Part shown: one piece after another, positions 14,322 to 22,585 of the stretch
Position numbering within the stretch: the first letter of the stretch is position 1
Layout: the number at the start of each line of letters is the position of its first letter
Assembly (NCBI GenBank): GCA_002361335.1
Contig: DESS01000151.1
Location: 1-24,579, forward strand
Source: Richelia sp. UBA3308
GTDB lineage: Bacteria > Cyanobacteriota > Cyanobacteriia > Cyanobacteriales > Nostocaceae
DNA: 24,579 bases
Reading direction: 5' to 3'
The notes under the pieces: generated by a model
What the model saw: only the letters and a program-made list of their open reading frames with translations
Told to the model about the DNA's origin: nothing
Database searches by the model: none
Translations under genes and position numbers: made by a program

Positions 14322-17084
14322 ATGTCAAAGCAATACCCATCAATAAAAAACCGATTTTTGCCAGCCTTGTTTCTCATTAGTTTGACACTTACTTTATCAA
14401 TTAGCGATGTTACTCTTTTAACTCAAAAAATCGAATTCGGTACGGTTGTCAAAGCACAAAATCAGAATCCGAGTCAACTGGTAGAGAAAGGTGTTGAATA
14501 TTATCAGCAAGGAGAATTTAGAAAAGCAATTGAACAATGGAAAATAGCTTTACAAATATATAGAAAAAACCAACAGCTTGACAAACAAGCAATTGTGTTA
14601 GGAAACTTAGCGATCGCAAATCAAAAAGTTGGCGACATAGAGCAGAGTGTGAAGCAATGGGAGGAGGTAGTAAGTTTACATCGGCAATTAAAAAACCACT
14701 TAGAAACTGGAAGAGCACTGACTGAATTAGCCCAAGCATACAGCAGTTTAGGACAACCTAAAAAAGCAATCGAATTTTTATGTGGTGTAGAAGAGGAAGA
14801 AATAGAAGAGAAGAAAATTGGCGAAAAATCAAGTTGTTTTCGCGAGAGTGCTTTAGAAATTGCTAAAAGTCAAGAAGATGAACAAGGAAAAGTTGCAGCA
14901 TTAGGAAGTCTTGGGGAAGCTTATCGTCAATTAGCTCAGTATGAATTAGCAATTAAGTATTTGGAGGATGCAAAAGAAATTAGTAATGCGAATAATAATT
15001 TTTTAATAGAAAATAGTTTGGGGAATGTCTATTTAAGTCAAGCACAACTTTGGATTCTACGTGCAGAATCGGCTCAAATAAATCGTGAGGATAAGTATGA
15101 TGAATTTATCAACGAAGCAAAATTGTCTTACCAAAATGCTGAGAAAAGTTTTCTAAATAGTTTGCAAATTGCAACAAATAAAAATGATGAATCGGTTCAG
15201 ATGAGAGCTATTATGAATTTGATTCAAATTTATTTTCGTAGCAAAAGATTCAATTTATTTGACCAAAATAAATTAAATCAATCTATAGAAGAAGCGTTAG
15301 TAATTTTAGACAAATTACCAGATTCACCGCAAAAAGTTTATGCTGCGATCGATTTAGCAAATTTACCTGGCGAGAATATAAATACTTTACCATTAACTCA
15401 ATGCTCGATAACAGAACAATCAAATCGAAAACTGTCATCAAGAGAAGTTAAGAAACTATTTAATAAAGCTGTAAAGATAGCTAATAAAATACAAAATTTA
15501 CGTTCTCAATCTTTTGCATTAGGAGCAAAAGGACATTATTATGAATGTCAGGGAAATTACGATCGAGCATTGGATTTCACTCGACAAGCATTAATAATTG
15601 CCGATCAAAATTTACAAGCCAAAGATAGTGTATATTTGTGGGAATGGCAAACAGGAAGGCTTTTGCAAAAAAAAGGTAATCAGTTAAAAGCGATAGATGC
15701 TTATGAACGAGCATTTCAAACATTAGAAAAAATTCGTGGCGATATTCTCACAGCAAATAGAGACTTACAGTTAGACTTTCGGGATGTAATTCAACCCATA
15801 TACCGTAAATTAGCCGAATTAAAACTCGAACAAATTGACGAAAAAATCAGTTTTCAACAAAAAGGGAATAAACAGGTTAAAGAAAATAACGATCGATTAA
15901 CTGAAGCTCGGACAATAATTGATTCATTGAGATTAGCTGAATTGCAAAATTACTTTGGTAATGAATGTATTTTAGCAGCAATTAGACCGCAACAAGTTGA
16001 TGAATTATTAGGAGATGATACTGCTGTATTTAGTTCAATAATTTTAGAAAATGAAGCTGTAATTTTACTGAATTTACCAAATCAAGAATCATCAACTCAA
16101 GAATCATACTTTGAATGGATTAAACAAGAAAATGGTCAAAATATTACTACTCAAGAACTTAACAGATTAATAAAAGAATTTCGCCAAAGCTTGGTAAATG
16201 CACCCAAAGAATTTGTTTATGATACCACACAGGCTGCAAAATTATATAAAATGTTAATTGCGCCATTCGAGAAGTATATTAATCCAGAGAAAATAAAAAC
16301 CTTTGTATTTGTACAAGATGGATTATTTCGTAGCATACCAATGGCAGCCCTGTATAACAGCAATCAAAACAAATATTTAATTGAAAAATATGCCATAGCT
16401 ACAACACCAAGCTTGCGTCTAACAGCACCGAAAAAACTGAACACAGAAAACAGTCGTGCTTTGATATCAGGTGTTAACCAATCAGCCGATATAGATGGAC
16501 AAAAATTTTCAGCCTTATCTAATGTAAATAGAGAAATAAAAAGCCTTCAAAAAATCTTTCCCAATACAGAACCACTTTTGAATCAAAACTTTACATTAAG
16601 TAATTTGAGACAACGACTCAACAAAAATATTTATCCCGTGATTCATATTGCCACTCATGCCCAGTTTGGGATAATACCAGAAGATACATTTTTAGTTGCA
16701 GGAAATAATCAAAAATTAACAATCAATGAATTAGAGAAAGTCTTAAGAGAATTTAGTGGTGGCATTAATTCAATTGAACTATTATCCTTAACAGCCTGTG
16801 AAACAGCCCTAGGAGATCAACGTGCTACTCTAGGTTTAGCTGGCATTGCTTTACAAGTGGGAGTCAGAAGTGCCCTGGCTTCATTATGGGCAGTAAGAGA
16901 CAAATCTACACCAATTTTAGTAGAAGAATTTTATCAAAATTTACGTGCCGGAAAAAGTAAAGCAGAAGCTCTACAACAAGCTCAAATAAAATTACTTCAA
17001 GCAAAGGAACTAGATGATGTTAACGATCAATATGATAATCCTGGATATTGGGCACCTTTTATTATGATTGGTAATTGGTTGTAA
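14322..17084 (+). CDS. Exported TPR-CHAT caspase-like protein
   Basis: 920 residues. An N-terminal signal peptide or anchor (hydrophobic about 12-30, possible cleavage at VKAQ near 46) precedes tetratricopeptide repeats (about 50-150, 195-240 and 385-480: GVEYYQQGEFRKAIEQWKIA, GEAYRQLAQYELAIKYLEDA, GHYYECQGNYDRALDFTRQA). A CHAT domain fills the last 330 residues. The caspase-like dyad is intact: H779 in HIATHA and C826 in LTACETA, followed by GLAGIALQVGVRSALASLWAVRD and a typical GYWAPFIMIGNW end. CHAT proteins include separase-like peptidases. Export would place this one outside the cytoplasm, next to the TPS pair. GGTGGAG lies seven bases before the ATG. Divergent from the TpsB-type gene and convergent with the DUF928 gene. 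Substrate unknown. Confidence 0.92.
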   Translation: MSKQYPSIKNRFLPALFLISLTLTLSISDVTLLTQKIEFGTVVKAQNQNPSQLVEKGVEYYQQGEFRKAIEQWKIALQIYRKNQQLDKQAIVLGNLAIANQKVGDIEQSVKQWEEVVSLHRQLKNHLETGRALTELAQAYSSLGQPKKAIEFLCGVEEEEIEEKKIGEKSSCFRESALEIAKSQEDEQGKVAALGSLGEAYRQLAQYELAIKYLEDAKEISNANNNFLIENSLGNVYLSQAQLWILRAESAQINREDKYDEFINEAKLSYQNAEKSFLNSLQIATNKNDESVQMRAIMNLIQIYFRSKRFNLFDQNKLNQSIEEALVILDKLPDSPQKVYAAIDLANLPGENINTLPLTQCSITEQSNRKLSSREVKKLFNKAVKIANKIQNLRSQSFALGAKGHYYECQGNYDRALDFTRQALIIADQNLQAKDSVYLWEWQTGRLLQKKGNQLKAIDAYERAFQTLEKIRGDILTANRDLQLDFRDVIQPIYRKLAELKLEQIDEKISFQQKGNKQVKENNDRLTEARTIIDSLRLAELQNYFGNECILAAIRPQQVDELLGDDTAVFSSIILENEAVILLNLPNQESSTQESYFEWIKQENGQNITTQELNRLIKEFRQSLVNAPKEFVYDTTQAAKLYKMLIAPFEKYINPEKIKTFVFVQDGLFRSIPMAALYNSNQNKYLIEKYAIATTPSLRLTAPKKLNTENSRALISGVNQSADIDGQKFSALSNVNREIKSLQKIFPNTEPLLNQNFTLSNLRQRLNKNIYPVIHIATHAQFGIIPEDTFLVAGNNQKLTINELEKVLREFSGGINSIELLSLTACETALGDQRATLGLAGIALQVGVRSALASLWAVRDKSTPILVEEFYQNLRAGKSKAEALQQAQIKLLQAKELDDVNDQYDNPGYWAPFIMIGNWL

Positions 17085-17144
17085 TCATAATTCATTAAAA
17101 AAATTTTCTAAATCAAAAATAAGGGTTGGTGAATTACAGCATAT

Positions 17145-17205
17145 TTCATCTTTATGAGGTAAATTGACACGGGCAGGGATGCCCGTACCACAAGAGTTTT
17201 GAAAT
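17145..17205 (+). repeat. Dispersed hairpin element, copy C
   Basis: Hairpin core ACGGGCAGGGATGCCCGT at 17169-17186, preceded by TTTCATCTTTATGAGGTAAA and followed by ACCACAAGAGTTTTGAAAT. It lies between the convergent CHAT and DUF928 genes, directly beside the second AAACGCAGAG-type repeat. Confidence 0.85.
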
Positions 17206-17213
17206 GAAAGTAA

Positions 17214-17262
17214 AAAAAACTCTGCGCTCCTCCGCGTTTTCCTCTGCGTACCTTTGCGTTTA
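17214..17262. repeat. Dispersed AAACGCAGAG-type repeat, copy 2 (inverted)
   Basis: Reads AAAAAACTCTGCGCTCCTCC and ends CCTTTGCGTTTAAATATATT on the plus strand, the reverse complement of the style seen at 8053-8102. Fills the gap between two convergent genes. Confidence 0.6.
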
Positions 17263-17303
17263 AATATATTACAAACCGCAATAGAACTTAATAAAAACTC
17301 AGA

Positions 17304-18119
17304 TTAATTTTCTTTAGCAATCTGTTCTAAATAATTTCTTCGTAGTTGAATTTCATTTTGTAAAACATCCGTTCCATCAGATTGCGATCGCTCAGGGATA
17401 AAATTATCAGATTGAGCAAGTTTTTGTACAATCTCCGAACCTAGTTGTCCCAGTTTTCCTTGAGGTGCAACCTTAAGAGCCTCTTCTAAAGCTTCATACC
17501 ATAAATCCTCCTCAGCATAAATATATGCTTTCTGAGAATCATTCGACATCTTATTTAGTTTATCATTAAGAGCAGGCTTTTGAACTACCATTATTTCTGC
17601 CCTTTGGATAAAAGGACTATCTGGACAATCAATTGATACCTGCCAAATATATGTTTTACCTACAGTCAATGCTGGTTGGTTTTCAGTTAAGGATAATTGG
17701 TTAATTCCCAATTCACTTTGTAATTTAATTGGAGTACCAATTCTTTTCGGTGTAGATGTACTTGCATCTAATTCAAACAAGCGGAATTCAGTTGGTTGAG
17801 CCTTGGATACAAACCAGGCAAAAGTTGGACGAACCGAAGTTGTTTCTCCTACAAATGTATTCGGTGCAAGTACTGTTAAAGGAATATTGGTTTTTCCGGG
17901 ACAACCTCTTGAACCTCCAGCTCTAGAATAATCACTGGGTGGTTTCCGAGGCTTTCTACGTTTGTTAGTTTTAGAAGAGTTTACTTCATGTTGCTTGGTT
18001 TGGGGTGGATTATTTGCAGTTGATGCTGTTGGAAAAAACAGTAATAAGAGAAAAAAACCACTTAACAATTTACGATTGATGTTTTTATTTAATATCCAAG
18101 ATATTTGATGAATTATCAT
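17304..18119 (-). CDS. DUF928-family exported protein
   Basis: 271 residues. A signal peptide (basic N-terminus, hydrophobic LLSGFFLLLLFF, cleavage near STA about 34) is followed by a basic, proline-rich linker (about 45-66), the RAGGSRGCPG box (about 66-75) and a beta-rich region with RPTFAWFV (about 97-104), FRLFELD and YIWQVSIDCPD (about 157-167). This pattern, including the paired Cys and helical C-terminal half (DLWYEALEEAL), is that of DUF928, a cyanobacterial family of unknown function often near CHAT and CHASE2 genes. ATG at 18119 with a strong AAGGGAG six to seven bases upstream. The CHASE2 kinase gene ends 21 bases before it, so they form an operon. Presumably periplasmic. Confidence 0.88.
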   Translation of the reverse strand: MIIHQISWILNKNINRKLLSGFFLLLLFFPTASTANNPPQTKQHEVNSSKTNKRRKPRKPPSDYSRAGGSRGCPGKTNIPLTVLAPNTFVGETTSVRPTFAWFVSKAQPTEFRLFELDASTSTPKRIGTPIKLQSELGINQLSLTENQPALTVGKTYIWQVSIDCPDSPFIQRAEIMVVQKPALNDKLNKMSNDSQKAYIYAEEDLWYEALEEALKVAPQGKLGQLGSEIVQKLAQSDNFIPERSQSDGTDVLQNEIQLRRNYLEQIAKEN

Positions 18120-18140
18120 ATGATTCTCCCTTAACTACGA

Positions 18141-20096
18141 TTAAATAAAAATGTGAATTCTATGAATCCAATATTGGAAATAAGACTGTATATTTTGCAG
18201 GAAATTTTTTCTAACTATTAAACGCCAACTAATTTCACATAAACAACCTTTAGGAGAAATAGATTCCCGTCTAAAAGTACCATGCAATTTGTAAGCTAAA
18301 TCTTGACATTGCTTTGTACCTTTACTTTCACTAGATGAATTAATACCACAACCATTATCTTTAATGCTTAAAGTGTACCATCCATCCTGTTTTTTTCCAG
18401 TTACTTGAATTCGTTTAGCCCCATGAGCGTGTTTTCCAACATTGCATAAAGATTCTTCTAAAAATTGACAGAGTTCCCGTTTCTGTTGGAGATTTAAATA
18501 TTTATCGTTAATTGGTTCAAATGAGCGAGTTTTTACTTTAATATTAGGTAAATATTTTAAATCATCTCTTTGTAAAGTACTGTTATATACCTCATAAAAA
18601 AGTTCATTAACTGGTTTATTTAAATCTAAAATTAAACCACTTCCTAAACGTAAAATTTCTTCACTATTTAAAGCATCTTTTTTGAGAAAATCTCCAATAT
18701 CTCGAATTTCATGATTAAGGGTTTCAAGTTGTGAAATCAATTTTTCTTGTGATAATTCTTCAGTACGTAGTTGACTTAAAGCATTAGCTAATGTTTGTAA
18801 AGGACCGTTATGAATAACAGTAAAAGTATATTCTATAGTAGATTGTCGTTCATTAATTTGAGATTTCAGAGCGCGATCGTGTTGATAAAAAGCAAAAGCA
18901 CTCAATCCAACACCATTAATTACTAAAATTAATAAAACTGGTGCAACAGGAATCCACCAGCCCCACCACATCAAGAATAAATAACCAACTCCAGTTAAAC
19001 AAATAATATTAGTAGCAACAGCGAATAAATTCTTCCATACAGACTGTGTTAAACGACCAATAATAATAGGAACAAAACCCCAAATAATTATCCACAAATA
19101 TTCCCAATTATCCGACCAAGTTTTTAATAAAGGTCGTCCATTCATAACAGCATTAATAATTTGGCTAGTAGCATGAGCATGATATTTTACTCCAGAAATT
19201 TGTCCTTTCAGCTTTATACCAGAAATTGCAGAAGTATTGAAAAAGTCTGTGACAGTAATAGCAGTCATCCCAATTATGACTATTTTATTTCGCAGTATAT
19301 TTGGGTTAATTTTATTATTTTTAATATCGTGAAGTGATAAAACCCGAAAACTTCCTTTGCCATTACGAAAATTCATTAATATTTGCAGCCCACCATCATT
19401 TGTGTTTACATATCCCCCAGTATTTGAAGCGAAAATGGGGAGTTCTGTAAAACCAAATCGAATAGCATGAGAATAATTCATATCTTGATTTAAAGTAATA
19501 TTCTCGGCAAATAAATAAGCTGTTGCTAAACGCAAAGAGAAAGAAAATTTTTCTTCTCCATTGTTAGGATTTTCGAGATTTGGACTCCATAGTAAATAAC
19601 GTCTATATTTACCATCTTTATCTGGAATAATATCGACAAAACCAACTTGTTTTCTAGATAAATTCGGAGGAGGACCAATTTTATCTGGTTTTAAAATTTT
19701 TTCAATCCCAATGATATCTTTATTTTCTTTGAATATTTGACCTAATTCTTTACTTCCAGGCTCTACTGGTACATCTTTAAAGATATCAACACCAATAATT
19801 CTGGGTTTATAACTATGTACTTTTTTGATTAATCCTGCTATTTCTCGATCTGGTATTGGAAAGCGTCCTATTTTTTTTATGTCATCTTCATTTATACCAA
19901 CAATTACAACTTTTTCATCTACAGCTTCATGAGGACGCATCTTTAAAAATGTATCAAGTAACATCCATTCTAAAAATTGTAATGAACCAGTCAATCTAGC
20001 AAGAACTACAATTAGAATCAGTGCTATTCCAGGAATTGCTGCAATACGCCAAATAGGTATTTCATCTTTAACTCTCTGCCTAATTTTTTCTAACAT
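18141..20096 (-). CDS. CHASE2-domain sensor histidine kinase
   Basis: 651 residues. One N-terminal membrane span (about 17-37) leads to an extracytoplasmic CHASE2 sensor domain (about 45-325: KVVIVGINEDD, PRIIGVDIF, KIVIIGMT, YHAHATSQIINAV), then three membrane spans (about 333-347, 357-375, 381-403). The cytoplasmic part has a NarL-type dimerisation segment with H429 in HNGPLQTL as likely phospho-acceptor. The HATPase domain has an N box at 547-556 (EESLCNVGKH) and a G1 box DNGCG at 580-584. The glycine-rich G2 region is reduced to KGTKQCQDLAYKLHG (592-606). ATG at 20096 with AAGG eight bases upstream. Follows the response regulator gene by 134 bases and precedes DUF928 by 21. Signal unknown. 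Confidence 0.9.
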   Translation of the reverse strand: MLEKIRQRVKDEIPIWRIAAIPGIALILIVVLARLTGSLQFLEWMLLDTFLKMRPHEAVDEKVVIVGINEDDIKKIGRFPIPDREIAGLIKKVHSYKPRIIGVDIFKDVPVEPGSKELGQIFKENKDIIGIEKILKPDKIGPPPNLSRKQVGFVDIIPDKDGKYRRYLLWSPNLENPNNGEEKFSFSLRLATAYLFAENITLNQDMNYSHAIRFGFTELPIFASNTGGYVNTNDGGLQILMNFRNGKGSFRVLSLHDIKNNKINPNILRNKIVIIGMTAITVTDFFNTSAISGIKLKGQISGVKYHAHATSQIINAVMNGRPLLKTWSDNWEYLWIIIWGFVPIIIGRLTQSVWKNLFAVATNIICLTGVGYLFLMWWGWWIPVAPVLLILVINGVGLSAFAFYQHDRALKSQINERQSTIEYTFTVIHNGPLQTLANALSQLRTEELSQEKLISQLETLNHEIRDIGDFLKKDALNSEEILRLGSGLILDLNKPVNELFYEVYNSTLQRDDLKYLPNIKVKTRSFEPINDKYLNLQQKRELCQFLEESLCNVGKHAHGAKRIQVTGKKQDGWYTLSIKDNGCGINSSSESKGTKQCQDLAYKLHGTFRRESISPKGCLCEISWRLIVRKNFLQNIQSYFQYWIHRIHIFI

Positions 20097-20191
20097 AAAA
20101 TGAGCCTTGTCTCAAAATTGTTTTTCAGAAGGAAGTCCCGATGAAAAAATAATTTTCACCACCAACAAACTAAGTCGTCAATTTATTTTTC

Positions 20192-20228
20192 CATGCCCAA
20201 TGCCCCATGCCCAATGCCCTTTCGGCCC
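20192..20228. repeat. Heptamer array CATGCCC/AATGCCC, four units, plus TTTCGGCCC
   Basis: Units are CATGCCC, AATGCCC, CATGCCC, AATGCCC, then TTTCGGCCC. The whole is the reverse complement of the composite at about 6644-6680 (GGGCCGAAGGGCATGGGG). It sits directly at the 3' end of the response regulator gene. Confidence 0.8.
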
Positions 20229-20230
20229 AT

Positions 20231-20899
20231 TTAGTCAATCAAACCTTCCTCTCGAGCTCGAATTTCAGTTTGAATTCGCATATTTTTGCCTCCTTGCTTA
20301 CAATCTTCAGGATAAATATGTAAAGCATCTTGAATCTTTGTCCAATATGCACGCACTGTACGTTCATGTAAATGCATTTTTTCTGCAATTACTTTATCTT
20401 GCAATCCTTCATCAAATGCCATACTCAAAACTTCCAGCCATTCCGGCTTTAATTCCAATCCATTTTTGATATCTTTTGTATGAGTAGCTCCTTGTAATCC
20501 TAAATTGACACGATTCAATACATCTTGTTCGGAAAGTCCTTTATCAGCAATAACAAAACCTCCTTGATGTTCATCTATTTCATATTTTATTCTTACTAGT
20601 GCCTTGGCATAACTACTTTGTACCATTAGGTTCTGATGCGGATATTTACTTAATAAATTCTTGATTAATTTAATACCGGTATCGATGTTAGCCATCATTC
20701 CAGTTTTTTCCGGAATCGATAAGTCTAATATAATCAGGTCAAATGGTGAATTTGCTTTTTGAATCTTTTCCATTTCATAGAGAGTATCTTCTGCTGTTTT
20801 AGCGATAAAAACCTGTATATCTGGATATTGATTTTGTAACATATTAAGGGTTCCAGATATGATTAAATGATGGTCATCTACTACAAGAATTTTTTCCAT
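20231..20899 (-). CDS. NarL/LuxR-type response regulator
   Basis: From ATG 20899 the product has 222 residues. The receiver domain has the acidic pair D8-D9 (VVDDHH), phospho-acceptor D59 (LIILDLSIPEKTG), the switch Ser in MVQSSYA and the conserved Lys in VIADKG. The C-terminal domain (about 155-200) is a LuxR-type helix-turn-helix: EVLSMAFDEGLQDKVIAEKM, then HLHERTVRAYWTKIQDAL, where the second part is the recognition helix. A TTG at 20923 would add eight residues with no support. It is upstream of the CHASE2 kinase gene on the same strand and is its probable partner. Likely targets, by position, are the CHAT and TPS promoters, but no operator was identified. Confidence 0.9.
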   Translation of the reverse strand: MEKILVVDDHHLIISGTLNMLQNQYPDIQVFIAKTAEDTLYEMEKIQKANSPFDLIILDLSIPEKTGMMANIDTGIKLIKNLLSKYPHQNLMVQSSYAKALVRIKYEIDEHQGGFVIADKGLSEQDVLNRVNLGLQGATHTKDIKNGLELKPEWLEVLSMAFDEGLQDKVIAEKMHLHERTVRAYWTKIQDALHIYPEDCKQGGKNMRIQTEIRAREEGLID

Positions 20900-21018
20900 A
20901 GGTATTGATGGTAATTTTTGCAAAATATAAGCAAAATATAATCTGAATAATTCAGCCTAGGTTGACTAAAATATCTAGTTTGAAAAATAAAAAATGGAAA
21001 GGCTTACTTGTTTAATTA

Positions 21019-21112
21019 TTTCATCTTTATGAAGTAAATTTATACGAGCAGCCATGCCCGTACCACAAGAGTTTTAAAATATAGTACTGTACTCAAATTT
21101 CTACAAAGTGCT
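21019..21112 (+). repeat. Dispersed hairpin element, copy D
   Basis: Begins TTTCATCTTTATGAAGTAAA as copy C does; core ACGAGCAGCCATGCCCGT (21044-21061) has lost part of its stem; then ACCACAAGAGTTTTAAAATA and ACTGTACTCAAA as in copy A. It links the left end of C with the right end of A, showing the full element is about 90 bases. Confidence 0.8.
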
Positions 21113-21277
21113 GTAAATCTAACTTTTAGTCGAGTGCAACAAATTAAACTTAGTGTTATTGTACAGGATGTCACTTGAGGGATACATACACAAAAGTGTA
21201 TTATTTGGCTTATCGCATTTAGGAAGGCTTGCATTCGTCCTAGTAGTCCACCAAGTACCGAGTGCTGGTAATTTTTT

Positions 21278-21300
21278 ACTACTCACTACTCACTACTCAC
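21278..21300. repeat. Heptamer array, ACTACTC x 3.3
   Basis: Three perfect ACTACTC units plus AC, in the gap between the response regulator and the Bax-inhibitor-like gene. STRR-type. Confidence 0.8.
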
Positions 21301-21359
21301 GCCCCTTCACCCCGCAATTTTGGTTTGATCGAGTAGTATGTTTAAGTTCAAATTGTCAC

Positions 21360-21386
21360 AAAAAAAGGCAGACTAAAAGCCTACCT
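21360..21386 (-). terminator. Rho-independent terminator after the Bax-inhibitor-like gene
   Basis: On the minus strand AGGTAGGC...GTCTGCCT forms a stem of about eight pairs around TTTTA, followed by seven T residues. It is 118 bases after the stop codon. Confidence 0.75.
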
Positions 21387-21503
21387 GATAGATTAAATCA
21401 CTTTTTAGTTAAATTAGAATTAAAGGGGATAGAGCAGCAAAGGGATAGAAATAAAAATTTTTAACACCTAAATGCTAATTCTCAATGTCCCATTCTCAAT
21501 TTA

Positions 21504-22238
21504 TTAATCTCTATCGCCGCCGTTAATGGCAATCAACAGGCGTAAAATGAACACAAATAAATTGATGTATGTTAAATACATCGATAAGGCTGCCGGTAAA
21601 TATTCGTCATCATTGTAAGTACGGGGAAGTACGTAGAAATCAACTACCGCAGCACCAGCAAATAGTAATACACCCAAACCAGAAATACCTATTTCTAACC
21701 ATCCTGGAGTGTAAACGCCAAATAAGGAGAATACTAATTGCAGAAGCATTACTACAATTAAGGCAATCACACCCAAACTGACAGTTTTTGTTAAAGCTAT
21801 GCCGTCAGAGTCAGAGAGATTTGAACCAATTTGACGAGCGGCGATAAAAGTGACTCCACAACCAAGGGCAGCGATACCAATACCTTCAATCCCTACTCCT
21901 TGAGTTCTCAGTGCTACAAAAACTATACCGCTAAGGGTATAGCCAGATAAAAGACTGTAGGCAGCTAATAACGGCAATGCAACTTGCTTATTGCCTTGAG
22001 AAGCAACATTTTGAGCCACGAAAAACAAAATTAATTCTACGATAACCGCACCAATAAAGGTAGGGAAAAACAGTTGGGGATTATTGTTGATAACGCTAAG
22101 CCCACCATAAGTACCCACAGCAGTAAGTACTAATCCACCACCAACATAAGGAAGGGCATTGGCAATAACGTTAGGCCCTACAAGGGGTTGACTTCCAGCC
22201 TCACGAAATGCATTTCGGAAATTGCTCGTATTACTCAT
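21504..22238 (-). CDS. Bax inhibitor-1 (YccA/YbhL)-family membrane protein
   Basis: A 244-residue protein with a short hydrophilic N-terminus (about 25 residues) and seven hydrophobic segments (about 31-49, 56-76, 87-110, 118-134, 148-173, 180-200, 217-238). The end ALSMYLTYINLFVFILRLL is the signature of the BI-1/YccA/UPF0005 family (usually ALxLYLDxINLFxxILRLL); here Thr replaces the usual Asp. Bacterial members include calcium-leak channels such as BsYetJ and the FtsH-interacting YccA; the function in cyanobacteria is not established. ATG at 22238, no Shine-Dalgarno seen. Monocistronic, divergent from the sigma factor gene. Confidence 0.88.
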   Translation of the reverse strand: MSNTSNFRNAFREAGSQPLVGPNVIANALPYVGGGLVLTAVGTYGGLSVINNNPQLFFPTFIGAVIVELILFFVAQNVASQGNKQVALPLLAAYSLLSGYTLSGIVFVALRTQGVGIEGIGIAALGCGVTFIAARQIGSNLSDSDGIALTKTVSLGVIALIVVMLLQLVFSLFGVYTPGWLEIGISGLGVLLFAGAAVVDFYVLPRTYNDDEYLPAALSMYLTYINLFVFILRLLIAINGGDRD

Positions 22239-22585
22239 ATTTTTACAACAGATTTAAAATACAACATTGTTCGTTCTCCTATTTTTACCTAATTTATTAA
22301 ATTCCTGACGGGTAATAGGTTCTTTTAAGAACAACTTAATAAACTTAAAAGTTACTCCCCTTAAAGTTTTGAGGGAATAATAACTATTTGTTCTCAGAGA
22401 TACACATTTAAGATGAACCTATCAAATGTGCGTACAAATACGTATGTAAGGGGTCTATCACCTTGTAAGTTCAGTAGAACAACGAATGGTATGAACAAGA
22501 ATTCCCAAGGAAAATAATTACAGCTTTGATGAAACTTTACTCGGCTCGGTTTTTGACCGGAAAAAGAGTCCCATTAGGAAATTAT
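22239..22585. other. Divergent promoter region of BI-1-like and sigma factor genes
   Basis: About 350 bases if the sigma factor starts at 22586. It contains GTTCTT-TT-AAGAAC at 22319-22332, a compact inverted repeat of operator type, and an imperfect CTCCC...GAGGG pair (about 22355-22376). No classical -10/-35 pair was identified with confidence. Confidence 0.4.

Larger units (their letters stand above)
20924..21503. other. Repeat-rich gene-free gap
   Basis: About 580 bases with no supported gene. It contains hairpin element copy D (21019-21112), a heptamer array (21278-21300) and the terminator of the Bax-inhibitor-like gene (21360-21386). A 100-codon plus-strand frame crosses all of these and is rejected. 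The promoter of the regulator-kinase operon should lie at the left end. Confidence 0.6.

Noticed and set aside
21153..21464. Plus-strand frame of 103 codons in the gap after the response regulator
   Set aside because: It runs through the ACTACTC heptamer array and the terminator of the neighbouring gene, and has no family features.
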